Below are positions 1 through 6,832 of a stretch of DNA of 12,795 nt, in pieces (positions within the stretch are counted from its first letter, which is position 1; the number at the start of each line of letters is the position of its first letter). The notes below the pieces were generated by a model that ran no database searches, was not told where the DNA came from, and was given only the letters and a program-made list of their open reading frames with translations. This DNA is from Chitinophaga pinensis. GTDB lineage: Bacteria; Bacteroidota; Bacteroidia; Flavobacteriales_D; Crocinitomicaceae. A program made the translations under genes and the position numbers. The stretch is from NCBI GenBank assembly GCA_945897765.1, contig CAMDGP010000035.1:1-12795 (forward strand). The letters are read 5' to 3'.

Positions 1-1
1 T

Positions 2-76
2 CAAACAGGTGGAGAAATCACGCACCCAGAAGTAAATAATTCTTTCAAAGTTCCTGCAGGTGAGGATGAAAATTAA
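2..76 (+). CDS. 3' end of an unidentified gene (partial)
   Basis: An open frame runs in from the left edge and stops with TAA at 74-76, giving 24 residues that begin QTGGEITHPEV and end PAGEDEN. The other two plus-strand frames close within the first 40 bases, so this frame is the only plus-strand candidate. The tail is acidic and hydrophilic. It is too short to assign a family; I do not recognise it. It lies on the same strand as the DUF2480 gene, 163 bases upstream of that gene's ATG. Confidence 0.45.
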   Translation, partial: QTGGEITHPEVNNSFKVPAGEDEN

Positions 77-227
77 ATTATTTTTTGCTTGATCAAAAAC
101 AAATTATAAGTAATACTCAAATTGAGCTGATTATAAGTCAATTATCAAACAAAAGTCTTTTTAAGCTTTGTTTTTTTAAAAACTTCAAAATAAAACATAA
201 CACAACCGTTTGTTTTCAACTAGTCAG

Positions 228-235
228 TACTTTTG
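228..235 (+). promoter_or_regulatory. Candidate Bacteroidota -7 promoter element for the DUF2480 gene
   Basis: TACTTTTG matches the Bacteroidota -7 consensus TAnnTTTG. Only 4 bases separate it from the ATG at 240, so transcription would begin at or one base before the start codon. The nearest upstream TTTG (209-212) is only 15 bases away, shorter than the usual spacing of about 19-21, so the -33 half is weak. Confidence 0.4.
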
Positions 236-239
236 TAAC

Positions 240-746
240 ATGGAAGAAATCAAAAACAAAGTCAAAGAAAGCGGTTTAATGCAAATGGATTTGGCTGATT
301 TTAAACCGACAACTGAAATAATTGAAATTGATTTGGCTAATCAATTATGGCAAGGATTTGTACTTCGAGAAAAAGATTTCCGTGCTTGGATTCAATCTGA
401 AGATTGGTCAAAATATACCGAAAAAGCTGTTTTTATTCATTGTTCTGCGGACGCAATTGTGCCAACGTGGGCTTTTATGTTAGTAGCTTCCGCATTGGTT
501 GGTAACGCAAAAACAATAGTCGTTGGAAATAAATCAGACCTTGAAAAACAGTTAATTGCTGAAAATATTCAAGGTTTAGATTTGGAAAATTACAAGGAAA
601 AACGCATAATTATTAAAGGTTGCAGCGATATCAGTTGTCCAGAATTTGCAATGGTGACTTTGTTGAATAAATTACAACCCGTTGTACTTTCTATAATGTA
701 TGGCGAACCTTGCTCAACAGTACCCGTTTTTAAGAGAAAGAAGTGA
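240..746 (+). CDS. DUF2480 family protein
   Basis: This encodes a 168-residue soluble protein of the DUF2480 family, which is widespread in Bacteroidota and has no established function. Family-like signatures are the segment KAVFIHCSADAIVPTWAFM (residues 62-80), then IIIKGCSD (123-130) and the C-terminal SIMYGEPCSTVPVF (151-164). Cysteines at 68, 128, 133 and 158 sit in the best conserved blocks and could bind metal or serve as redox residues, but that is inference. I chose the ATG at 240 over a TTG ten codons upstream because the upstream residues do not look family-like and a TAnnTTTG element sits inside that stretch. There is no signal peptide or membrane segment. The gene stands alone and converges on tadA. 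Confidence 0.85.
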   Translation: MEEIKNKVKESGLMQMDLADFKPTTEIIEIDLANQLWQGFVLREKDFRAWIQSEDWSKYTEKAVFIHCSADAIVPTWAFMLVASALVGNAKTIVVGNKSDLEKQLIAENIQGLDLENYKEKRIIIKGCSDISCPEFAMVTLLNKLQPVVLSIMYGEPCSTVPVFKRKK

Positions 747-767
747 AAAACTAGAAATTCAAGGACA

Positions 768-793
768 ATTTAGTTCGCTAACATTAACTAAAT
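768..793. terminator. Possible bidirectional terminator hairpin between convergent genes
   Basis: ATTTAGTT (768-775) and AACTAAAT (786-793) form an 8-bp inverted repeat around a 10-base loop, inside a wider pair AAGTGAAA (741-748) / TTTCACTT (797-804). It lies between two convergent genes, where a shared terminator is expected. The stem is nearly all A-T and no clear T-tract follows, so the call is weak. Confidence 0.25.
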
Positions 794-867
794 AGATTTC
801 ACTTCGGTTAAACACTTGTTTTTCAAGCTTATAATTTGTTTTTATTGCAATCAAAAAATTGATTTAG

Positions 868-1317
868 TCATTTCCTTTTCTTTCCGAAAAATTCCTTCAT
901 CAAATCAGCACATTCTTTTTCTAAAACACCATTCACAACTAAAGTTGTAGGATGATATAAACTTTTACCTACTGTTCCTGCTCCTCTTTTTTCATCGCGC
1001 GTACCAAAAACAACCTTGTCTATTTGTGACCAAAACAAAGCACCTGCACACATACAACAAGGTTCAACAGTTACATAAAGCGTACATTCTTTCAAATATT
1101 TTGCACCTAAATATTGTGCTGCTGCGGTGATGGCTTGAATTTCAGCGTGAGCAGTAACATCAGTTAAGGTTTCTGTTAAATTAAGTCCGCGTGCGATAAT
1201 TTGATTCTTACAAACAATCACTGCGCCCACAGGAACTTCATCTTCTTCAAATGCATTTTTTGCCTCTTGCAAGGCTTGTTTCATAAAATATTCGTCGTTG
1301 TATGGATTTATCAGCAT
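868..1317 (-). CDS. tadA: tRNA-specific adenosine deaminase TadA
   Basis: This encodes a 149-residue cytoplasmic zinc enzyme of the cytidine/deoxycytidylate deaminase fold. TadA converts adenosine 34 to inosine in the tRNA anticodon, which allows wobble decoding. The catalytic motif HAE is at residues 57-59 (His as zinc ligand, Glu as proton shuttle), and PCCMC at 86-90 supplies the zinc ligands Cys87 and Cys90. The stretch EVPVGAV (27-33) near the N-terminus and GAGTVGKS (112-119) also fit TadA. The length is normal for the family. The first ATG (1315-1317) lies just 4 bases from a good promoter element, so the message may be leaderless. A downstream Met at residue 12 is the alternative start. 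The gene diverges from the cvpA-family gene. Confidence 0.93.
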   Translation of the reverse strand: MLINPYNDEYFMKQALQEAKNAFEEDEVPVGAVIVCKNQIIARGLNLTETLTDVTAHAEIQAITAAAQYLGAKYLKECTLYVTVEPCCMCAGALFWSQIDKVVFGTRDEKRGAGTVGKSLYHPTTLVVNGVLEKECADLMKEFFGKKRK

Positions 1318-1321
1318 ATCA

Positions 1322-1353
1322 CAAGAATAACAACTAAATTGTTAACTGACAAA
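1322..1353 (-). promoter_or_regulatory. Bacteroidota-type promoter for tadA (-33/-7)
   Basis: On the minus strand, TTTG (complement of 1350-1353) is followed after exactly 20 bases by TATTCTTG (complement of 1322-1329). This matches TTTG / TAnnTTTG with one mismatch and normal spacing. Only 4 bases lie between the -7 element and the ATG. Placing the -7 box at its usual distance puts the transcription start at about the first base of the start codon. Confidence 0.6.
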
Positions 1354-1404
1354 AAAATGTTTAGAAGAAATATCGTCGGTCTGTTTTTCTATTAAAAATC
1401 ACCT

Positions 1405-1412
1405 TATTTTTC
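1405..1412 (+). promoter_or_regulatory. Weak candidate -7 element for the cvpA-family gene
   Basis: TATTTTTC differs from TAnnTTTG by one base and ends 4 bases before the ATG at 1417. That is the same spacing as at the DUF2480 and tadA starts. No TTTG is seen at the expected -33 distance, so the call rests on the -7 box and its position. Confidence 0.3.
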
Positions 1413-1416
1413 CGTC

Positions 1417-2049
1417 ATGGAATTTTTAGACATTCTTCTGATATTACCCTTGCTTTATGGCGCTTGGAAAGGTTTTCAAAAAGGGTTTATTATGGAACTT
1501 TTTACGATTTTAGCACTTGTTGTTGGTTTGTATGCTGCTTTTAACTTTTCGGATAAATTTTCAAAGTATATGGGATTTGGCAAAGAAGCACATTCATATA
1601 TGCCAGCGATTAGTTTCATTGTGTTGTTTTTATTGGTGGGGGCAATGGTTTATTTTGGAGGAAAAGCACTTGAGCAAGTGTTAAAAATCGCACAATTATC
1701 CGCTTTTAACAAAGTGGTTGGGGCTACACTTGGTGTTTTTAAATGGCTTTATTTGACGGCTTGTATTCTGGTGTTCTTGGTTTCCTTTGATAAAGAGGAG
1801 AAGATAATTAAGAAATCAAACAAAGAAAATTCATTTATGTATGCATTGAATACTGGTGTTCTGAAATATTCGCTTCCCGGAGTGAAACATACCGAACTCA
1901 TTAACGTTATCGAGATTCAGCAAACAGCCAACGAAGCAAAAATGACTTATGATGAAGTTCAAAGAGCAAGACAAATTGCAGATAGCTTAGGAATTGATGC
2001 ACAAGACGTTAAAACAGTAATTGAAATTCATGAGAAATACGATAAATAG
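1417..2049 (+). CDS. CvpA family inner-membrane protein
   Basis: This encodes a 210-residue protein with four predicted membrane segments (about residues 3-19, 25-43, 62-82 and 103-123), followed by a soluble, charged C-terminal tail of roughly 85 residues. The N-terminal pattern LPLLYGAWKGFQKGF (10-24), a membrane helix breaking into a Gly-rich positive turn, is characteristic of CvpA-family proteins, the family of the E. coli colicin V production protein. The molecular role of the family is poorly defined; links to envelope function have been suggested. The tail contains a helical stretch (about 165-205) that may be a small domain. Its 3' end overlaps the next gene, suggesting an operon and translational coupling. 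It diverges from tadA. Confidence 0.82.
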   Translation: MEFLDILLILPLLYGAWKGFQKGFIMELFTILALVVGLYAAFNFSDKFSKYMGFGKEAHSYMPAISFIVLFLLVGAMVYFGGKALEQVLKIAQLSAFNKVVGATLGVFKWLYLTACILVFLVSFDKEEKIIKKSNKENSFMYALNTGVLKYSLPGVKHTELINVIEIQQTANEAKMTYDEVQRARQIADSLGIDAQDVKTVIEIHEKYDK

Positions 2050-2569
2050 CTTATTTATTCTTTTTAGTTTGGTTGATTTCCAACTAAGTGCACAGCTTTT
2101 TGGAGATAAGAAAATTGAAAAAACAATTGTCAAAACAGGACCTTATTTTGGTGTTCAAAGTGGACGTTTTTATGCCGGGGAAATAGGAATGGAACGTCAA
2201 TGCAAACAAGGAAAATTAAAATCACCATCAACAAATGCCTTTCACTTCGGTGTCAATTATTCATACGATTTTTCGAATTGGAACCCAATTTTAGGTTACG
2301 ATATGGGTTATTGGTTTCGTAAAGACAACATTAGTTTGACTTATGGCGCAACTTTGTGTGCTCGTACAAATTTTGAACAATACCGTTTCGGTTTCTCTCC
2401 TGTTTTGGGATATAAGGTTTGGCAAATTCATTTACAAACAGGCTATCAATTTTTGTTTCCAATGCGCAAAAGTTCAACAAATTACTTCCCGGCTAACAAT
2501 ATTTTCTTGAGCGCAAGATTCGTTTTGGTAAATGATAGAGAAGTGAAGAAGAAGGAGAAAGAGAAATAA
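2030..2569 (+). CDS. Putative exported outer-membrane beta-barrel-like protein
   Basis: This encodes a 179-residue protein with a signal peptide: positively charged start MRN, a hydrophobic stretch to about residue 20, and probable cleavage near LSAQ (19-22). The mature part is rich in alternating aromatic and polar residues (for example FHFGVNYSYDF, MGYWFRKDNISLTYGA, YQFLFPM), which suggests antiparallel outer-membrane strands. It ends in a lysine-rich tail. I do not recognise a named family. I chose the ATG at 2030; a TTG at 2021 would add three residues. Either start lies inside the cvpA-family gene (20-base overlap from 2030), so translation is probably coupled. The stop codon overlaps the first copy of the AATTGCGAAC repeat of the following gap. 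Confidence 0.65.
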   Translation: MRNTINSLFILFSLVDFQLSAQLFGDKKIEKTIVKTGPYFGVQSGRFYAGEIGMERQCKQGKLKSPSTNAFHFGVNYSYDFSNWNPILGYDMGYWFRKDNISLTYGATLCARTNFEQYRFGFSPVLGYKVWQIHLQTGYQFLFPMRKSSTNYFPANNIFLSARFVLVNDREVKKKEKEK

Positions 2570-2634
2570 TTGCGAACCAAATAATTGCAAATTGCAAACG
2601 GATTGCCATAACACTTAGTAATTGCGAACTTAAA

Positions 2635-2655
2635 ATACCACTTCTTTTCCAAAAT
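2635..2655 (+). repeat. Partial third copy of the 59-base direct repeat
   Basis: These 21 bases match the right end of the two full repeat copies (core ACTTCTTTTCCAAAAT). They include the 9-mer TTTTCCAAA at 2645-2653, a two-mismatch variant of the DnaA box. Confidence 0.6.
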
Positions 2656-2669
2656 TATTAGAGAACAAC

Positions 2670-2728
2670 GTTTACAATTCGCAATTAAATCACCTCCAAC
2701 AAGATTAATACCATTTCTTTTCCAAAAT
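2670..2728 (+). repeat. 59-base direct repeat, copy 1
   Basis: By hand alignment this unit matches 2758-2816 without gaps at 49 of 59 positions. It starts GTTTACAATTCGC and ends TTTCTTTTCCAAAAT. It contains TTTTCCAAA at 2718-2726. Confidence 0.75.
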
Positions 2729-2757
2729 CATCAGTGAAAAAAGCTCACAATTCTGCC

Positions 2758-2816
2758 GTTCGCAATTCGCAATTTAATTACCCACAACGAGATAAATATC
2801 ACTTCTTTTCCAAAAT
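2758..2816 (+). repeat. 59-base direct repeat, copy 2
   Basis: This is the second full copy, 88 bases downstream of copy 1. It starts GTTCGCAATTCGC and ends CTTCTTTTCCAAAAT, with TTTTCCAAA at 2806-2814. The perfect DnaA box begins 17 bases after its end. Confidence 0.75.
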
Positions 2817-2832
2817 CAGAATAGAAAATTCC

Positions 2833-2841
2833 TTATCCACA
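2833..2841 (+). other. Perfect DnaA box
   Basis: TTATCCACA is identical to the strongest DnaA box consensus known from E. coli and conserved widely. It sits at the boundary between the repeat block and the AT-rich part of the gap. I noticed no second perfect copy in the window. Confidence 0.6.
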
Positions 2842-3432
2842 TTTCAACGTATTTATAAACAAAACGAGTTTTTTTGATTTCATAAAGGTTTGTATTTACT
2901 ACGTTTTGAAAAATGAGTTTTGAATACTATTTGTCGGGTAATTGTTAATATCCGTTTATAACTTATTGAAAATAATCCTTGCTTTTTAAATTTATTATTG
3001 CAAACCAAAACAGAAATGAATTGACAATAAAAGTTAGTCACTTTTTTTGGGTGATTTCAACACAGTTTATACACCAAAACATTATTAACAATCACTTTTA
3101 TTTATCCATGTTAATTAAAAATGATTAAATTGTTAATTAGTGTTTAACTTACTGTTTTAAAAGTGCTTAAACTACTTTCTTATTGTTAACAACCAAGGCT
3201 TCTTTTTTAAAAATTTTAAACGCAAGTAAAGATCAATTTTTCTATACACAAATGAACAACCTTAATAACAACAACTAATTTCTTTTAAATTAATTTTTTA
3301 AAAAACTTATAATAGTTTATTAGAGAAAAGTTTAAAAATCGACGGTTTGGGAATTTTGAATTACTTTTATATCAGCGTTAAAATTTCCTAATAGGTATAA
3401 AGCTTTCACAAGATATTCTAAATTAGCAAACT

Positions 3433-6400
3433 ATGAATAGTTCATTCGAACGTTTATTGGATCAAATCGACTCTTTCATTCGTAAGTTTTACAAGAATGA
3501 AATCGTTAAAGGTTTGTTCTTTTTTGTTGGAATTTTGTTATTTTCCTTTCTTCTCACAACTTCTTTGGAGTATTTGGGAAGATTTGGTTCACCAACAAGA
3601 GCAATCTTATTTTTTAGTTTTCTTGGGGCAAATTTACTCATTTTGTTTAAGTATATTTTAATTCCCATTAGTAAATTGTACGCTTTTGGAGCTCGAATCA
3701 ATCACTATCAAGCTTCTGAAATTATCGGCAATTTTTTTCCTGAAATTTCTGATCGACTAAAAAATACACTACAACTTCAAGATGCTATTCAAAATAATGA
3801 ACGAAACATCGAATTATTGAATGCAAGTGTTCAGCAGCGCTCAGTTCAGTTGATAACAATACCTTTTGCTTCTGCCATAGATATTTCTGACAATAAAAAA
3901 TACCTGAAATATCTTGCTCCTTTGGTTTTAGTCTTAATGGCAATTGGAATTTTTGTTCCTTCACTTTTAACTCAGGGAGCCGAACGTGTAGTAAATTATA
4001 ATAAAGAGTTTAAAATAGAAGCTCCTTTTTCTTTTAATGTGAATAGTGAAAGTTTACAAGTAGAGGAAGGGGAAGATGTTCCGATTGAGTTAACCTTGAA
4101 AGGAAATTTTCTTCCAGATAAAGTTTACTTGGTTTGTGAAAATGGACGTTTCTTAATGGAACGAAAATCGAAAAATGTTTTCAAGTCTTTTATTAGAAAA
4201 CCTAAATCGTCTTCTAATTTTTATTTTGTTGCAAATGAATATGAAAGTGGTCCGTTTAAGATTAGTGTAACTGGTAAGTCGGTGGTTGGTAAAATGGAAG
4301 CTCAACTGAATTATCCAGCTTATTTAAACAAAGAAAATGAAACGATCAAAAATGCAGGAGATTTGGTAGTACCCGAGGGAACTGAAATTATTTGGAATGT
4401 AATTACCAAAAACACGAAAAAGGTTGATATCAAGTGGAATGGTAAAGTTTGGTACACTTCAGAGTTTGGTTTTAGAGTTTCTGATAAATTCAAAGTGAAT
4501 TCTAAATTAAAGTTCAGCCTTACGAATAGATTTACTAATAAAGTGGATTCAATTTCATCGTCTATTACTGTTATAAATGATTCTTATCCAAGTATTTATG
4601 TATTAGAAACTATTGATAGTACTGCAAAAGTTCTACGTTTGTTTAAAGGTCAATTAGAAGATGATTATGGATTAAAATCGTGTTACTTTGTTTACGAAGT
4701 AAAAACTGAAAATGGACAAAAACGTGAGAATAGAATATTAGTTAGGAATCTTTCAACAACACAGTCTCAATTTGATTTTGGTGTTGATTTTAGTAGAGAA
4801 GAATTGAAGTTGAAAGATAAGATTGAATATTATTTTGTTGTAAATGATAATGATGGAGTTAACGGTAGTAAGTCAACGAGAAGTCAAACTTACACTTATC
4901 AACTACCAACCCTCACTGAGTTAAATGACCAACGTGAGGTTGATCAAGAAAAAACGAAAGAAGACTTGAATGATGTTCTTAAGAAAACAGAAGAGTTTCA
5001 GAAGAAAGTAGAGAAATTGAAAAAAGAAGCGATGAATTCTAAATCTTCTGATTGGAATAAAATGAATCAAGTTAACCAGCTCCAAGAAGAACAAAAGAAT
5101 TTAGTGGAGAAATTGCAAGATATTAAGGAGCAAATGGATCAAAGCACGCAGGAAAAAAATCAGCTTTCTGAAATGGATAAAGAGATTCTGGAAAAGCAAG
5201 AAATGATTGAAAAGCTTTTGGAAGATTTGATGGATGATGAATTGCGTAAGTTATTAGATGATTTAGAAAAATTATTAGAAAAGAATGACAAGCAAGAAGT
5301 GAAAGAAAAGATGGAACAATTGGATCAGTCTGCTGAAGACATGAAAAAGCAATTGGACCGAAGTTTAGAAATGCTTAAACGTCTTCAGGTTAACGAAAAA
5401 GTTGATGATATTGAAAAGGAGTTAAAGGATTTAGCTAAAGAACAAGAAAAGCTAAAGAAAGAAATTGAAAATAAAGAATTAACGAAAGAACAAGCAAGTA
5501 AGAAACAAGAGGATTTAAATAAGAAGTTTGATGATTTAAAGAAGGATTTAAACGATTTAAAAGAGTTGAATAAGGAGTTAGCTAATCCGATGGAGCTTAG
5601 TGATACTAAAGAGCAGGAAAATAAGATTTCTGAGGAAATGAAAGACTCCAAAGAAAGTCTGGAAAGTGGTAAGGATAAAAAAGCTGGTGATAAGCAAAAA
5701 TCAGCAGCTGATGGAATGAAAGAAATGGCAGATGAATTGGATAAGAATCAAAAGAAATCTAATAAGAAACAAGAGGAAGAAGACATTGATTCTCTTAGAG
5801 CAATCCTTGAAAGTTTAATGATTCTCAGTTTTGATCAAGAAGAAAATATGAATCGTTTTTCTCGCGTTAATTTGAATGATCCTTCTTATACGAAACTTGG
5901 AAAACGCCAACGAAGAATAATTGATGATACAAAGATTGTAAAAGACAGTTTATTAGCATTAGCTAAACGTCAACCTAAAATAGCTTCTTTTGTAGATAAA
6001 GAGCTTAATACGCTTGAATCGAATCATTCAAGGAGTATTGAAGCAATAGACGACCACAAGAAGAAAGAATTATCAAAGTACCAACAGATAGTTATGACTT
6101 CTTACAATAATCTTGCGTTACTTTTAAATGAGGCTTTGCAGTCAATGCAATCACAAATGCAATCAGAGAAAGAGGGAAGTGGCAGTTGTGATAAACCAGG
6201 AAAAGGAAGACCAAAGCCCGGTTCTCAAATGTCTAATCAAGATATGAAAGAAATGCTAAAAAAGCAATTGGAGCAAATGCAGAAAGGTCCAAATCCGGGT
6301 GGTGAAAAACCGGGAGATAAACCAGGTGACAAGCCGGGTGATAAGCCTGGAGGAAAACCAGGAAATTCTGGTCAAAGTATGTTAGGTTTAGGAAATAAAG

Positions 6401-6810
6401 AAATTGCAAAGATGGCTGCTGAACAAACTGCTATTCGTCAAAAACTGGAGCAGATGCGAAGTGAATTAAATAAAGAAGGAAAAGGGTTGGGTAATAAACT
6501 AAATCCATTAATTAAAGAATTAGAGGAACAGGAACGAAGCTTGATTAATAAATCAATAAATAGAGAAACAGTTAATCGTCAACGTGATATTCTCACTCGA
6601 TTACTGGAAAGTGAAAAAGCCTTGCTTGAACGTGGTTTTGAAGAGAAAAGAGAATCAAAATCAGGAAAAGATATAAATAATGGTAACAAAATTATATTTG
6701 AAGAGTATAACAAGGAAAAATTGAAACAAGTTGAATTGTTGCGTTCAATAGATCCGAATTACAGAAAGTATTTTAAGGATAAAGCGAATCAATATTTCAA
6801 TCAGAATTAG
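3433..6810 (+). CDS. DUF4175-type large membrane-anchored coiled-coil protein
   Basis: This encodes a 1125-residue protein resembling the DUF4175 family of Bacteroidota, whose function is not established. There are three predicted membrane helices near the N-terminus (about residues 27-43, 57-79 and 158-178). A beta-rich, probably Ig-like region of about 300 residues follows (about 195-490). Next is a very long Lys/Glu-rich coiled coil (about 495-780) and a helical segment beginning near DIDSLRAILESLMILSFDQ (about 786-804). A low-complexity Gly/Pro/Lys stretch (about 954-979) with tandem PGDK units precedes a charged helical C-terminus. The bulk of the protein probably lies on the periplasmic side, but topology is inferred. 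The ATG at 3433 is the only good start and no Shine-Dalgarno sequence is visible. It is the first gene of the rightward cluster, 22 bases before the ATPase gene. Some databases label such proteins ATPase, but I see no Walker motif. Confidence 0.75.
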   Translation: MNSSFERLLDQIDSFIRKFYKNEIVKGLFFFVGILLFSFLLTTSLEYLGRFGSPTRAILFFSFLGANLLILFKYILIPISKLYAFGARINHYQASEIIGNFFPEISDRLKNTLQLQDAIQNNERNIELLNASVQQRSVQLITIPFASAIDISDNKKYLKYLAPLVLVLMAIGIFVPSLLTQGAERVVNYNKEFKIEAPFSFNVNSESLQVEEGEDVPIELTLKGNFLPDKVYLVCENGRFLMERKSKNVFKSFIRKPKSSSNFYFVANEYESGPFKISVTGKSVVGKMEAQLNYPAYLNKENETIKNAGDLVVPEGTEIIWNVITKNTKKVDIKWNGKVWYTSEFGFRVSDKFKVNSKLKFSLTNRFTNKVDSISSSITVINDSYPSIYVLETIDSTAKVLRLFKGQLEDDYGLKSCYFVYEVKTENGQKRENRILVRNLSTTQSQFDFGVDFSREELKLKDKIEYYFVVNDNDGVNGSKSTRSQTYTYQLPTLTELNDQREVDQEKTKEDLNDVLKKTEEFQKKVEKLKKEAMNSKSSDWNKMNQVNQLQEEQKNLVEKLQDIKEQMDQSTQEKNQLSEMDKEILEKQEMIEKLLEDLMDDELRKLLDDLEKLLEKNDKQEVKEKMEQLDQSAEDMKKQLDRSLEMLKRLQVNEKVDDIEKELKDLAKEQEKLKKEIENKELTKEQASKKQEDLNKKFDDLKKDLNDLKELNKELANPMELSDTKEQENKISEEMKDSKESLESGKDKKAGDKQKSAADGMKEMADELDKNQKKSNKKQEEEDIDSLRAILESLMILSFDQEENMNRFSRVNLNDPSYTKLGKRQRRIIDDTKIVKDSLLALAKRQPKIASFVDKELNTLESNHSRSIEAIDDHKKKELSKYQQIVMTSYNNLALLLNEALQSMQSQMQSEKEGSGSCDKPGKGRPKPGSQMSNQDMKEMLKKQLEQMQKGPNPGGEKPGDKPGDKPGDKPGGKPGNSGQSMLGLGNKEIAKMAAEQTAIRQKLEQMRSELNKEGKGLGNKLNPLIKELEEQERSLINKSINRETVNRQRDILTRLLESEKALLERGFEEKRESKSGKDINNGNKIIFEEYNKEKLKQVELLRSIDPNYRKYFKDKANQYFNQN
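6310..6357 (+). repeat. 12-base in-frame tandem repeat encoding PGDK units
   Basis: Four consecutive 12-base units encode PGDK, PGDK, PGDK and PGGK within the DUF4175-type gene. Third-codon positions vary (CCG, CCA, CCG, CCT), which argues against very recent slippage. It probably forms a flexible linker. Confidence 0.8.
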
Positions 6811-6832
6811 TTACTTTTTGTTATAACTATTT

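Larger units (their letters stand above)
2568..2774. repeat. Cluster of AATTGCGAAC / GTTCGCAATT short repeats
   Basis: Forward copies or variants lie at 2568-2577, 2583-2590, 2590-2599 and 2620-2629. Inverted copies lie at 2678-2686, 2758-2767 and 2766-2774. All forward copies are on the left and all inverted ones on the right, so the block could fold into a large imperfect cruciform. The first copy overlaps the stop codon of the preceding gene. I saw no other such cluster in the window. Confidence 0.6.
2570..3432. other. oriC: Candidate chromosomal replication origin (oriC) in an 863-base gene-free gap
   Basis: No convincing gene lies in this stretch. It contains a perfect DnaA box TTATCCACA (2833-2841). 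One-mismatch matches to TTATNCACA are at 2853-2861 (TTATAAACA), 3067-3075 (TTATACACC) and 3242-3250 (CTATACACA), with a looser match at 3102-3110. The segment 3276-3322 has only three G/C in 47 bases and could serve as the unwinding element. Direct and inverted repeats occupy 2568-2816. Known context: mnmG/gidA and parS sites commonly lie near bacterial origins, and both are found a few kb to the right. The origin call is inference; a complex regulatory leader for the large downstream gene is the main alternative. Confidence 0.5.

Noticed and set aside
170..186. T-rich/A-rich palindrome GTTTTTTTAAAAAC as a terminator
   Set aside because: The loop would be too small and the stem is only A-T pairs; not a credible hairpin.
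2570..2860. Repeat block as a CRISPR array
   Set aside because: Copies are degenerate, unequal in spacing (73 and 88 bases) and too few, and no cas genes are near.
5385..5651. Minus-strand open frame rich in Ser/Phe within the DUF4175-type gene
   Set aside because: It is the antisense shadow of the Lys/Glu-rich coiled coil; the low complexity follows from the other strand.
6310..6357. Tandem 12-base units as a CRISPR-like or regulatory repeat
   Set aside because: They are in frame, encode PGDK units, and have no spacers; a coding linker explains them.
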